A stretch of 64,000 nt of DNA from Epinephelus fuscoguttatus (GCF_011397635.1 NC_064756.1:3552922-3616921), one strand, 5' to 3'. Positions 1-10,795 are shown, counted from the first letter of the stretch. A program made the numbers and translations. Notes: generated by a model from the sequence alone, not told the origin.

Positions 1-1030
1 TCAGTGACAGGTTGCTGGACAGCACCCACTCTTGGTGCCTAAAAAGCCACTGGGAAGGGGTGTCGGTGGCTTAGTGGTAGAGCAGGCGCCCCATGTACAA
101 GGCTGTTGCCGCAGCGGCCCAGGTTCGACTCCAGCCTGTGGCCCTTTGCTGCATGTCACTCCCGCTCTCTCCCCCCTTTAACACTTGTCTGTCCTGTCAA
201 ATAAAGGCTAAAAAATGCCCCAAAAAAATATCTTTAAAAAAAAAAAAGCCACTGGGAAAACAGCAACAGGTCGCTACAAAAAGTCCATGTTTGATGCCTT
301 AGAGGTGCTGGAAAAAGCAGCAGGTTGATGGCTATAAACCACTGGATTATTACTGACAGGTTGCTAAAAAATGCCTGCATTCAATGCCTAGGGAACAGCT
401 GGAAACACAGTGACTGAATGCTACAAAACACCCAAGTTTGGTGCCTAAAAAGCTGCTGGAAAAACTGTGATGGGTCACTACGATACACTTGTAGATCGGT
501 GCCCAAATAGAAGCCAAAAACACAGCGACATGTTGCTACAAAACACCCACGTGTTGCTTGTAAAACTGCTAGAAACACAGTGACTTCTATTGGCTAAAAG
601 GCTGCTGAAAAAACAACGATGGATCACGACAAAATACCCATGTTTGTTGCCACCACAGCTGCTTTTTTGTGTCACCATCACCACAGAACAAAAAAACATT
701 GTCGCTATAAAAAAACATTTGGTACCTAAAAAGCCTGTGGAAACACGGGGTCGTGACAAAACCCCCATGATGGTGTCACGATCCCAGCTGGAAAAATACT
801 GTTGTCACTACAAAAACACTCATATTTGTTGCCTATGAAGCCGCTGGAAACAAAGCAACTGGTCGCTACAAAACGCCCAGGGTTATGCCTTAAAAGCCAC
901 CGGAAAAATAACATTAGGTCGCTTCAAAACACTCATGTTGGTTGCCTTAAAAGAAGCCGAAAACACAGCGACAGGTTGCTACAAAACACCCACATTAATG
1001 CCCAAAATGCTGCTGGAAAATAGTGACATC
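1..1030 (+). repeat. Degenerate ~57-bp minisatellite array (locus A)
   Basis: The stretch is made of diverged tandem units, each reading roughly 'cagtgacaggttgctac', 'aaaacacccacgtttggtgc', 'ctaaaaagctgctggaaa'. Successive 'gctggaaac'-type starts recur about every 57 bases. The array is split by a SINE at 57-242. Related arrays or flanks occur near 6.3, 8.2, 17.2, 33.3, 53.7 and 59.2 kb. Short open frames across it are by-products of the repeat. It continues off the left edge of the window. Confidence 0.8.
57..242 (+). mobile_element. tRNA-derived SINE with 16-bp target duplication
   Basis: The head resembles a tRNA gene. An A-box-like 'tggcttagtggtagagc' lies near 68-84 and a B-box-like 'ggttcgactcc' near 122-132. 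A pyrimidine-rich body, 'cctgtcaaataaaggc' and an A-rich tail follow. The element is bounded by identical 16-base direct repeats 'aaaaagccactgggaa' at 41-56 and 243-258, which are part of the minisatellite it entered. The exact duplication and intact promoter boxes suggest a fairly recent insertion. This head and body type is common in percomorph fishes, though the family name is not assigned here. Confidence 0.88.
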
Positions 1031-2537
1031 ACAACAGAAGACCCACATTTGTTGCCATCCTCCCTGCTGGAGATGCACAGATGTCTAGGAAAGAAACTGT
1101 GTGAATGGACTGTGCTCAGAAGATAAAAACAGCCTCTAATATTAAATATTGTTCCCATCAATGCTTGTCTCTCAGTTATGGCTGAAGTACGGCTGGATTT
1201 CGTTAAAAACACACTTTGTTTTTCATTGAACAAAAGACATTTCAAATGTTGTCTTCATACCATTAGCTGTATAAGAACTGACTAAATAAAATACGGTCCA
1301 AGAAAAACAAGATTTAAATCAGGAATAATAGCATTAGAGGTGTGTGTGCATGTGAGTGTAAAGAGTGTGTGTTTAGTGTAAACATGTGAGTGCATAGTGT
1401 GTGGCAGTCATTCTCAATGACTGTCAGCAGTGTATGTGTGTGAACATGCCTGTGTCCATGTGTCTGTGTTTTTGTCGTGCAGCTGTCACGTCATGTTTGT
1501 GTCTCTCAGCCTGTGATCTGTACTACAGTGTGTGTGTGTGTATGTGTACTTCCATGTGTTACTGTAGCATTGTGTTATTTTGCCTGTTTTTAATTCTGCG
1601 TGTTCAGACAGTTTGCATCAGTGTGTTTTCTTCTCCAGAGCTAGTTTTTTCTCTCTGAGTGTGTGAGCAGCAGCGTGGTTTCTTGTGAAGGACTCTACTG
1701 ATAATATTCTTTAATTTGTGTGACTCTGCAGTCTTTCTTTTGCTTGTTCATGTGTGTGTGGGTGCATGTGTGTGTGCGTGTGCTCCGCTGGTGATCCAGT
1801 TAATGAAAGCGCTCCATCTGTTCGGAGCGCCGGCAGGCCTGCAGCTGGGATAAAGACGATGATGATATCTGCTCATTAAAAGACAAAAAAAAGAGAGAAA
1901 ATTTAAACTTCCTTCTTGTGAATCATGAGAAGACTGAGAACAACTGTTACATTGATTTTTCAAATTTCTAAATTTAAGCCCTGACTCCTCCTGAATGATG
2001 ACTTCTGCCCACAAGAAAATTGTCTTCTGGGAAAATCTATTTTTAAGTTGAAATATGAAGGAAGTTTAAATTTGTAAATGTATATTTAGCTTTTGATATG
2101 ACTGTAATCAGTTAAAGATGAGACTTGTTACTGTTGCTTTGTACAAGCAGAATTTCCTCACACATGAAACCACATATCTGAGACGCTGTACATTCTGCCA
2201 CGATAGGCTGCATTCCAATTTCAAATTTTGTCCATTAGATGGTCCAAGTTTGGACGGACAAGACGTGTTTTTCAGTCTTTGCGTGCAGGAACAGCACAGG
2301 GGTGAGGGGAGGAGGAGGACAGCAGACACATGAATGGACATGATTGTTTCCCAGCAGCTGAGAAAACGCCTCAAATTCAGTTAGAGGGCAAATAATTTCA
2401 TGTTAGCTGAGGAATCTGGAAGTGGACTTTTAACCCCAAGGTCGTGAGATGGCGAGAGCTGATGAAGAAAGAGCAGGAGACAAAAAAGAGAGACAGAAAA
2501 TTGAGAACTAAAATTGAGGAGGACTGAAAGGTTTATA
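1031..2537. other. No gene seen; TG-rich stretch
   Basis: AT-rich sequence without recognisable coding or mobile motifs. Bases 1338-1800 are rich in interrupted TG runs, which create spurious short open frames. The remainder shows nothing I can name. Confidence 0.6.
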
Positions 2538-3205
2538 GGGACAGTTCAACCCCAAATCAAAAATATATATTTTTCCTCTCACCTGTTGCTATTAATCAAT
2601 CTGGATAGTTTTGGTGCTGGAGTGTTACATTGGACGTAGAGATGTCTGCCCTCTCTCTAATGTAATGTAACTAGATGGCACTCGGCTTGCAGTGCACCAA
2701 AAACTAGAATAAAAAATACATTTGAAAAACTCGACAGCAACTGAATCATTGTGATGTAGGAAGAGTGCATCTACTCATGGACGGCTCGTGCTCGTGACAG
2801 GGCAAGATGTAAATATCATTGACTTCCTCCTTGGCTGAGCTGTAATGTTAGCTAGCTCAGTGGTGCTAGGTGAGCTAGCAGTACATCCACGCTTCCTTCT
2901 GCGTGGTGAAATAGTTGGCAGGTGTGGTTCGGTAAAAGAAAGTAGTTCCTACACGAAACTGCTCCCAACAAGATCTGTGGATTATCCTGAGCAAGAGACA
3001 TTGCTATTGAGTTTTTCAAAACTTTTGGTTCTTCGAGCGCCACGAGCTGAGTGCCATCTAGTTCCATTGTATTGGAGAGAAGGCAGACATCTTTACAGCT
3101 GATATCTCCAATGCTTTGCAACTCACACCAACACAACCTAGACTGAAAATAGCACCACATGGGAGAGAAAAAATAAGTATTTTTGGTTTTAGGCTGAACT
3201 GTCCC
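2538..3205. mobile_element. Fold-back, TTAA-type non-autonomous element
   Basis: The left end 'agggacagttcaacccc' and the right end 'ggctgaactgtccctttaa' are inverted. The similarity extends inward about 230 bases on each side: 'agatgtctgccctctctc' near 2640 mirrors 'gagagaaggcagacatct' near 3075, and 'aactagatggcactcgg' near 2670 mirrors 'gagtgccatctagtt' near 3050. TTAA follows the right end at 3207-3210; the left copy appears degraded ('tttata'). No open frame is convincing. It resembles Kolobok/piggyBac-like teleost MITEs, but the superfamily is inferred only from the TTAA. Confidence 0.75.
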
Positions 3206-3528
3206 TTTAAAATAATTTTCTAGTTGCTCCACATTCACAAGTTCTTTGTTTCAAACAAAGCTCAAGGACTGACCTCTTGAGATGAGTCATCTCAGTTTCA
3301 AGGGAGACATTAGACACAAAAGACATAACACTAACACATGATGACAGCAAAAACAATTTTTAATTAGCTACAGAGCTCCTCAGGGAACATGGGAATACAA
3401 CTTTTTTTGGTGCACAATTATAGCTGCCCATATACACCAGAAAAATCAAATGAAGCAGTTTAACTTGATGACATGTTGAGCTCTACAACTCTTCATCTAA
3501 AACCTCACTGTGGCTGATTCTGCTCATA
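3206..3528. other. No gene seen
   Basis: AT-rich sequence between a fold-back element and a poly(C) tract. Nothing recognisable. Confidence 0.5.
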
Positions 3529-3549
3529 CCCCCCCCCCCCCCCCCCCCC
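3529..3549 (+). repeat. Poly(C) tract, 21 bases
   Basis: An uninterrupted C run. On the minus strand it is a 21-G run, so it is slippage-prone and its length in the assembly may not be exact. Confidence 0.95.
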
Positions 3550-3584
3550 ACAATATTTACAACTGTTCCAATGTGGTTTAAACA

Positions 3585-4827
3585 TGTAGAAGTTTTTTCT
3601 AGCTGCTTCAAAATAAAGGACATCAGAACTGCATCTCTGCTTTTTGCAGATGATGTTACTCTGTTGGCTTCATCACACCGTGACCTCCAGCATGCACTGG
3701 GGCGGTTTGTAGCCAAATGTGAAGTGGTCGGGATGAGAGTCAGCACCTCCACATCTGAGGACGTGGTTCTCTGCCTGAAAACTCTGGGTTGGGAGAGAGT
3801 TACTGCCCCAAGCGAAGGAGTTCACGTATCTCAGGGTCTTGTTCACGAGTGAGGGTAGAATGGATCATGAGATAGACAGGCAGTTTAGTGCAGCATCAGC
3901 AGTGATATAGGCACTGTGCCAGACCTTTGTGGTGAAGAAGGAGCTGAGCCAGAAGGCAAAGTTTTCGATTTACAGGCCCATCTACATCCCAACCCTCACC
4001 TATGGTCATGAGCTCTGGGTAGTGACTGAAGGAAGGAGATCGCAGATACAAGTGGCCAGAATAGGTTTCTGCCTTAGGGAGAGTAAGATTTATTTATATA
4101 TTTTTCGCAGACATAGATCACAAAGTGCTTCACAAGGACAATATACAACAAGAAAGAAATCATAGAAACAAAGTGACTACCTGAGCTACGTTGTTATAAG
4201 TGCACAACTAACAAAACTATTTGCACACACACAACAAAAAAGAAGAATTCGAACTTCACACCAACACACAAAAATTTTGAAAAAGTACAGCTCTGGTACC
4301 CAAACGGCTGTCTAAACAGGTGCGTTTTTAGTTGGTCTTTAAAAGAAACCACAGATTCAGCAGATTGTAAGGCAGCGGGTAATGCATTCCAAAATTTAGG
4401 GGCTATAGTTGCAAAAGCTTGAACACCACGTCTTTAAGCAAGTGTGAGGGACAGACAACAAATGTAGTGTATTTTATCAAAGAGTGTGAACCATTGATAA
4501 CGGGTGAAGTAGTTCAGCTACAAGAGAGGGAGCCTGACCGTGTAATGCTCTGTAAGAGCCGCTGCTCCTTCACGCTGAAAAGGGCCATATGAGGTGGTTC
4601 AGGCATCTGATCAGGATCCTCCTGGGTGCCTCTTATAAGAGGGCATGTCCGACTGGTAGGAGGCCCAGGGGCAGACCCAGAACACGCTGGAGGGGTTTTA
4701 TATATCTTATCTGACCTGGGAAGGCCTCTAGATCCCCCAGGAGAAAGTGTTGCTGGGAATAGGGACGTCTGAAGTACTTTGCTCAACCTACTGCTCCCAT
4801 GACCCGCCTGGGATAAGCAGATGAAAA
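3585..4827 (+). pseudogene. RTE (Rex3-like) reverse transcriptase, C-terminal half, broken
   Basis: The + strand encodes the end of a non-LTR reverse transcriptase. The catalytic box 'SLLFADDVTLLASS' is kept near 3637-3678 and is followed by 'LQHALGRF' and 'GMRVSTS'. After a frameshift near 3850 the reading resumes with 'KKELSQKAKFSIYRPIYIP' and 'LTYGHELWVV' (3930-4025). The reading breaks at a 464-bp insertion and continues at 4557 with 'MRWFRHLI' and 'TGRRPRGRPRTRW'. Later stops follow. These motifs are typical of teleost RTE/Rex3 LINEs, whose 3' end is a GATG-rich microsatellite as seen at 4828. The 5' part (endonuclease and N-terminal RT) is absent, so this is a truncated, inactive copy. 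Confidence 0.85.
4088..4551 (-). mobile_element. L2/Rex1-like LINE 3' end inserted in the RTE copy
   Basis: On the minus strand this reads as the very end of an L2-group ORF. It has fragments resembling 'LNFGMHYPLPYN' (from the usual 'P.LWN.LP..L'), then a 3' UTR containing 'tgtgaagcactttgtgatct' and 'tatataaataaa' next to the 4088 end. 'gtaag' flanks both sides (4083-4087 and 4552-4556) and may be a target duplication. The host RTE reading is interrupted exactly here and resumes afterwards, so this insertion is younger than the RTE copy. Confidence 0.75.
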
Positions 4828-4859
4828 TGGATGAATGGATGGATGGATGGATGGATGGA
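4828..4859 (+). repeat. (GGAT)n tail of the RTE element
   Basis: Tetranucleotide 'gatggatggatggatgga' repeats follow directly after 'gggataagcagatgaaaatg'. This is the usual RTE/Rex3 3' tail in fishes. Confidence 0.9.
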
Positions 4860-4860
4860 C

Positions 4861-5656
4861 AGTGGACAAAAATGTATATATGTGTCTAGATTTCTGTTAT
4901 TGTGCATAGAGATTTTTTGTTGTTGTTATGAATGTACAGAATTGTGCAGATCTGGTCTCTGAAACTAGCACACTCAAACCCACATTTGTAAAACTGACAG
5001 TGAACTCAACATTACTGAGGAAAAACAGAGAACTGAAAGAAGAGATGGAGGGAGGACAGATTCCAGTCACATTCCAGCTCTGGAGCTGCTGTGTTCAGTA
5101 ATTTTAGATATCTCACTACGTATTTATGCAGAGCACACAGGCTGTGTTGTTGTATAATGGAGACCTCAGCTGCATCCATTTCACACAAAACCCCCTTCAG
5201 TCCTGCAGCATATAGACACGTCCCATCTCTATTCAAATCAGGATATAGCCAAATAAGGGCCACCATGTTCTTCTACATCCTGACCGTTTCTTATTAAAGA
5301 TCTGGGCTGAACAGAGTTTTCAAAAACAGTCTATACTTTGTCGCTTTGCCTGAACAGATGTAAAGAAAAAAAAACAGTGGCAAACTGAATTATTGCATTG
5401 ATTTAATTTAAATCCAGCAGCAGCAGCAGACGACTGTTACACTGCTGCGGTTAATCTGATTTAAAATGTACACAGAGGTTCTAGTGGAATTTAAAGAGAA
5501 TGTCAGGTAGAAAGATGCTGCTGATTTAATTAAGATGTAATGGAGTTAGTTTGTTTACTGGTACAAACATACAAACAGAAAAATGCAGGTTTGGCGGGCT
5601 GCTGTCTGTATGTTACCCTCTCTCCTCTTATGAGTGTATAGAGGTTGAACTAAACA

Positions 5657-5658
<2 letters not shown>
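4861..5658. other. No gene seen
   Basis: Unique-looking AT-rich sequence. Short open frames on both strands lack recognisable domains. Confidence 0.5.

Positions 5659-5693
<35 letters not shown>
5659..5693 (+). repeat. (GT)n microsatellite
   Basis: An uninterrupted GT run of about 35 bases. A (CA)n run follows at 5878-5899. Confidence 0.95.
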
Positions 5694-5696
<3 letters not shown>

Positions 5697-5877
5697 CGAG
5701 TGTGCACAGTGTGTGGCTCCAGGCTGGACACACACTCCCTGATCTCTAGAACTAATGAACCGTCCAAATTGTCGGCCATATTCTCGAGGTTTCAGCGTCC
5801 TTAAAAACACTCTTTTTTAGTTTTATCGTCCCAAACACATTCTCTGCATTTCCCAAATAACCCCCCACTCTCCCGCG

Positions 5878-5899
5878 CACACACACACACACACACAGA
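5878..5899 (+). repeat. (CA)n microsatellite
   Basis: A CA run of about 22 bases after 'ctcccgcg'. Confidence 0.9.
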
Positions 5900-6234
5900 T
5901 GCAGTTTCATTTCATTAAGCAGGGGATCAACTTATGTCAAAGCGATGCCAGAAAACAATATTACTGTTTGTGCATAATACAAATTCTCACTGAGTGTAGA
6001 AATGTAAGCGGACGCTCTTACATCTTCTCTTGAATCTATAACGGGGGAAGAGATTTGAACTTTACTCATAGTGTTACAATAATATTTCTGCAGGTCAGCT
6101 TAAGATGATGCATCATCTGTCATGATCATATCCTAAAATATTACATAGAATAACATAATGTGTCTGATAAAAAGGCTCTTCTCATCCCACATCACACACG
6201 TGTGTAAGTGCAGCCAAACACTGCTCAGTTGCTA

Positions 6235-6430
6235 GAAAAAAAATATTGGCATTGTACGTGTCTGGAAACCATGAATATGCTACATTCGTATGTTTCATAC
6301 ATTTCATATCAGCGTTTATAAAGTGACATGGAGTATGATTTTTTCAGTGACCAGTGGCTGCTTCTCCAGCAGCTTCTCAGCCCCCAAACATGGGTCATGT
6401 TTTAGGAACACATGGCTGTCTCTCCTGCAA
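6235..6430 (+). repeat. Fragment of the 57-bp-family element (flank portion)
   Basis: It contains 'attggcattgtacgtgtctg' and 'gcccccaaacatgggt'. The first motif recurs near 33,090 beside the tandem array there. It therefore looks like the non-tandem flank of the same dispersed family plus about two diverged units. Confidence 0.55.
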
Positions 6431-6463
6431 TTATTTAAGGTACCAAATGCAGGTGATAATTAA

Positions 6464-7366
6464 ACGTGCAATATGTAATTTTCTGCCGCTAGGGGTCTCA
6501 AACCAAAACAATAACATAAGACGGAGTTGGATGATGTCACAAAGTAGCATGGGATCATGGGAGTTGTAGTCATATAACAGATACAGATCTTACTTAGCTT
6601 TACAGTTAGCGATGGCTTCTCCCTCTCTGCTGCTCTCTCTTGCTCAGTGCGTCTTATGTTTAGCTATTCCTCTGCCTCTTTTATAAATGCAGTTCATTTA
6701 CCGGCATCAGCTCAGCATTATAGAAACCTATCGTTAGATGTTGTGGTTAGCCGCTGGCCGGAGTGCTGGTGCCCCGGCGGGCAGCAGTGCTTGCAATACA
6801 CTGGTGGAAATGATTATTATTTCGATAACATCAGCCAGATGTTTGCTTACCTGTCTAGTAGAACACACACGAGGTCGGCGTCGAATTGTAGTCCTAGATT
6901 TTCACGAAGCTCTCTCCATCTTGGAAAGGCCACACCAATATTTATCCTTGATTTAGCTCTCTTCTTATCCCAAATTCTTCTGGGATCGCTTGGTTGACCC
7001 GTACGTTTCCGTTTTACCGGCTTGTTTCCCGGGAACAGCTTCGGTGTCAGAAGGTGCAGCAACCGTCAATGCATAATCATGATCCATGACGAGTTAGCTT
7101 AGCCTAGCAACAGTAACCTTCATTCTCTGACGTTTCATCCGGTCTGCTTCTTCTTCTTCTCCTTCATTTAATAACTATGGTAACTGGAGTTACGTCACCA
7201 TTGACATGCGACCTAATGACACGGTCCGTAACTGTTATTAATATTTCATATTTATCTGGGTTTGAAAAATTGTTGGAAACATTTCTGATAATCAAAGTAC
7301 ACAACTAAACAAAATATATAATATTGGTTTAGTCATTTTTATGTGGAAAAACTACACATTATACCT
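6464..7366. mobile_element. TTAA-flanked DNA element with fossil exon
   Basis: TTAA lies at 6460-6463 and 7367-7370. The ends just inside are inverted: 'acgtgcaatatgtaatttt' on the left, and on the right the complement of 'aggtataatgtgtagttttt' (about 16 of 21 positions agree). The ~900-bp interior carries one recognisable coding relic on the minus strand (6851-7062). TTAA duplication is characteristic of Kolobok and piggyBac superfamilies. No transposase is seen, so the copy is non-autonomous. Confidence 0.72.
6851..7062 (-). pseudogene. Exon relic of a transposon-borne protein ('RINIGVAFPRWRELRE')
   Basis: The minus strand has an open frame of about 70 codons. It contains a basic segment 'KPVKRKRTG' and the motif 'RAKSRINIGVAFPRWRELRE', then 'FDADLVCVLLDR'. 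The frame ends exactly at an AG|GTAAGC consensus splice donor (exon end 6851, intron 'gtaagc' running to 6845), so it looks like a former internal or first exon rather than a chance frame. Similar 'R.NIGVAFQRWRELR...LLD' segments are, as I recall, found in many uncharacterised fish proteins linked to mobile DNA. The function is unknown and I cannot name the family. Downstream exons are missing from this copy. Confidence 0.5.
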
Positions 7367-7370
7367 TTAA

Positions 7371-7984
7371 GTTAAGGTGTTCTAGATTTTGAAAAGAATT
7401 TTGTGTAGACATTTATTGACCTGCAAATCATCCAGTCAGTGCTCTCTGGGACTGGTGTCTGATGCCTCAGTCAGACACATATCGAACACATCTGCTAATG
7501 CTTACAGTAGATGATGATGCATATCTCAAATCATAGTGGTGGGTAGAGTACTGAAAATCTACACTCAAGTAAAAGCACAAATACTCTAATAAACAGAGAC
7601 TCAAGTAAGAGTGAAAATTACCATGTGAGACACCTACTCATGTTAAAGCAAAAAAAAAAAGGTTTTGAAATGAAGTAGCGCTGATTAGGGCTGCAATGAA
7701 AGTAATATTGGAGCTGGAATTACAATTTCAAAGCACAGTAAACCACTAGCTACAAAATAACTTGTGTCTTAATCATAACATCAAATTTAATGTCAAACAT
7801 GAAAAATGAATGTCGCTAACATTAGCTAGCTAATTACATTTTCACCTACGGTTCGACTTCCTTCATTGTCCTTGCGGAGGTTAGAAGAGGACTTTTTAAA
7901 AGCGGAGATTTCAGTGTTTTTCAGGAGGCACAGCAAGCACCTCATCATGGGACATGTTGTATATAAAGTGTGGCTGGCTCAGCC
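7371..7984. repeat. Teleost 'acttgagtaaaagtac'-type dispersed repeat
   Basis: Bases 7535-7640 carry 'ggtgggtagagtactgaaaa' followed by 'actcaagtaaaagcac' and similar phrases. This is a dispersed fish repeat, and related pieces occur at 8615-8650, 52300-52370 and 52980-53050. Bases 7371-7534 and 7641-7984 show nothing recognisable. The minisatellite array that follows may have inserted into this repeat, because 'tactcaagtaaagagtagat' resumes after it. Confidence 0.5.
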
Positions 7985-8565
7985 AAAGATTGCTAAAAAC
8001 ATGTTAAGGGGCTGAAAACCTGCAGGAAGCACTGCTAGAGGTCTCAAAACACCCATATTTGCAGGCTACAGTGCTGAAAAAATAAAACAAAAACAGCAAT
8101 GACAGGTCCCTAAAAACATCCAAGTCTGGTGCCAAAAAAATACAGGAAAACAGCAACCAGTGCCTAATTAATACCCACAGTTGGTGCCTAAAAAATGAGG
8201 CAAACACAGTGACAGGTCTCTAAAGAACACCAACGTGGTGCATGAAAAAAATGCAGGAAAATCAGTGACAGGTCCCTAAAAATACTCACATTTGGTGCCA
8301 AAAAACCCTGCAGGAAACATAGGGAGGGGTCACAGTTTGGTGCCTAAAAAAACAACAGGTGCCTAAAAAACACCCACAGTTTGGGGCTTAAAAGATGCAG
8401 AAAAACATGTGATTGATCCTTAAAAAACAGCCATGTTCGGTGCCTAAAATCGCTGAAAAAAATCCCACATTGATATGATACGTATGAAATGTGCACATGT
8501 AACGTATTTGTGGTTTGCAGAAATGTACAATTCCAACATTTTCTTCTGGCAACTGGGCTCAGTTG
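7985..8565 (+). repeat. 57-bp minisatellite family (locus B)
   Basis: Tandem units read 'ggtccctaaaaacatccaag', 'tctggtgccaaaaaa', 'tgcaggaaa'. They are the same family as bases 1-1030 but with 'gcaggaaa' in place of 'gctggaaa'. The array ends in the non-tandem flank 'tttgtggtttgcagaaatgt' (8510-8530), which recurs near 34,040. Confidence 0.75.
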
Positions 8566-10434
8566 CAATGACGGTTTAAATGGCAAATGTAGTGAAAACA
8601 AAGTAGATAACTCGCTAAACAATATACTCAAGTAAAGAGTAGATGTAAAGTTTTACAAAAGGAACATGTTCCTTGAAAACAATACTTTCTCACTCAGGAT
8701 GTGTTTCTGCCCACTCCTGACAAAACGTGAACCTCGTCAACAACTAATACAGCTCGTCATTATGGAAAGAGTCATTAGGAGTTATTACTGAACAAATTTT
8801 GCATGTTAACATGCAAACTTCAGATTTTTCAGCATTTACAACTGTAGTTAAATGGAAATAATGAATATGTTATCTCAGTTATAATGATGTGTTTAGAGCC
8901 AAACTACAGTGCATTAGACTCGCGTTTTTCTTATGGACAGAAAACAAGGGTGTTCCAGTTTCTCAGTTAGCGTGACGAGAAATCCCACACTGACCTCCAG
9001 GTGTGTGTCGCTGCAGGTGGGGAGCGGTGCTAACATTAGTGAGCTTCAGCTCCCTTATAATACCAACACTGATCACTTTCCTGGGATCTTTAATACAGAT
9101 AAAAGCATCCACCAACTGGCTAATAATAGTGCTCAGCCTATAAACACACCAATTAACAGGGCATTACCTGCGCCCATCTGTAGGAAGGGACAGGTGTGTG
9201 TGCGTGTGTGTATGTGTGTTTGTTTGTGTGCTGTGTCTCGGCAGTGTAGTGCGGGGTAAAGTCGGGATGTTCCCCTGGCTAATGGCTTTGGATCGGAGCC
9301 CGCAGTGACAGGACTGACTGACCGACCAACCGGCTGCTGCGTGAAGAAGCCTGGTTCACTGCCAAGTCAACACACTCATTACACACACACACACACGCAC
9401 AGCTGAGACAGGAAACTGAGGGTGGGAAGAGTGTGTGTGTGTGTGTGTGTGACAGGAAGCTGATGTTGTTTGGAAATTAAAAGTGACGTGCTGCATCCAG
9501 AGCATAAAAACGGGAAGATGTCGGTGTTTTTGGTACTTAATTATTTAAAATGATGCTCCAAAGCGATCGATACAAGAGCGGGCTGACTGGAATATTTAAC
9601 AAGCTGATGGGAGAAGCTTAAAGTGCTCTACGTAGCTGTTTAGACCTCTTACAAACCTCCATTCTGACCTTAAATTTCAAGTTTCTTACAGTTTGGAATA
9701 TACTTTTTCATGGTGAATAGCAGTTTTACATTGTGTAAATTCTGTATCTTTATAGCTGCAACATCAATGGAAATGCTCTTGGCACATTTCCTCCTCAAAA
9801 TTGAGCCTGACATATTTGGTATCTTTGCAAATTTAAGGGTTTCCACAGAGCGAGAGAAAGTGTTGTTGAGAGGCACAGGCGTGCAGAGAGAGAGACGACC
9901 TGACCTCCCCTGAGAGTTTGAACAAAGAGATTAAAAAACACCAAGACAGAGAGGGAAAATTAAAAAGTCAAGACAGAGAGATAAATGAGGAGGTAGTGGG
10001 ATCTCATCACTCAGGACACATCCAGAGGTGGGAGAGGACACAATTCATGACATGTCATGAATGACAATTCAACCCTAACTGCATTTAAGAATCCAGTTTG
10101 TCGATGTTTTGTTGCTTAAAGCTTTGGGCTCATGCTAGCTTCACTTTAAAGATTTTTTTCTAATGTTATTCATTAAAATGCCTCCTTTTCTCTCTGACTG
10201 TTGAAGTAGATACACAGTCAAGTTTTCGGGGGGTGGGGGGGGTTCTGTATTTAAGGCATGAGCTCTGAAAATACAAGTTTCTAATAGACAACATGAGGTA
10301 ACTGAATAACTTGAATGGACATGAAACTCTCCTTGTTAAACCATCAGATGGAGACCTTTGCTGGACTACAATTATCGCCTCGCGGTCGTGCACCAGTCAT
10401 TTGAGTATCTGACCAAATGTCTCCCCTTCTCTTC
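8566..10434. other. No gene seen; possible conserved non-coding patch
   Basis: No coding region or mobile element is recognised. Short (GT)n runs lie near 9196-9225 and 9432-9451. Bases 9050-9180, and 9530-9620 with 'caaagcgatcgatacaagag', have a balanced non-repetitive composition unlike their surroundings. They could be conserved non-coding sequence, but that is only an impression. Confidence 0.3.
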
Positions 10435-10795
10435 CTGAGATGTGTCGTTAAGTAATGGCCAAAGAAATGTTTTTGCAGAACATGATGATGTCACAGTGAA
10501 GATGACCTTTGACTTTTTGGAGATAAATTGTCATCACTTCATTATTTTATACTATAGGACATTTGTGTGAAGTCGCATTCAAGTAATGTATACAAGGTCA
10601 CATTATATAGGACGTTGACCTTTGACCACCAAAATGTAATCAGTCACAGAGTCACAGGGGATGTTTGTGCCAAAATTGAAGAACTTCCCTCAAGGCATTC
10701 TTGAGATATTGGTTTTAAAAGAGTGGGACGGGCAGACAGACAATGAGAACACATAATGCCTTCGGCTACTGCCAGCACAGAGGCATAAAAACTAA
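10435..10795 (-). repeat. Receptor-site dispersed repeat, minus copy
   Basis: On the minus strand the sequence runs 'tttttatgcctctgtgctgg', 'cattatgtg', 'tatctcaagaatgccttgag', 'caaaattttggtggtcaaag', in the same order as the better copy at 56,445-57,260. It carries a direct-repeat nuclear receptor half-site pair at 10616-10628. It is a well-dispersed teleost repeat, and no coding potential is seen. Confidence 0.75.
10616..10628 (-). promoter_or_regulatory. DR1-type nuclear receptor motif
   Basis: The plus strand reads TGACCT-T-TGACCA. The complement is TGGTCA-A-AGGTCA, two half sites spaced by one base, the arrangement bound by RXR heterodimers and HNF4-type receptors. It lies inside a dispersed repeat. 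Binding in vivo is not implied. Confidence 0.5.
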
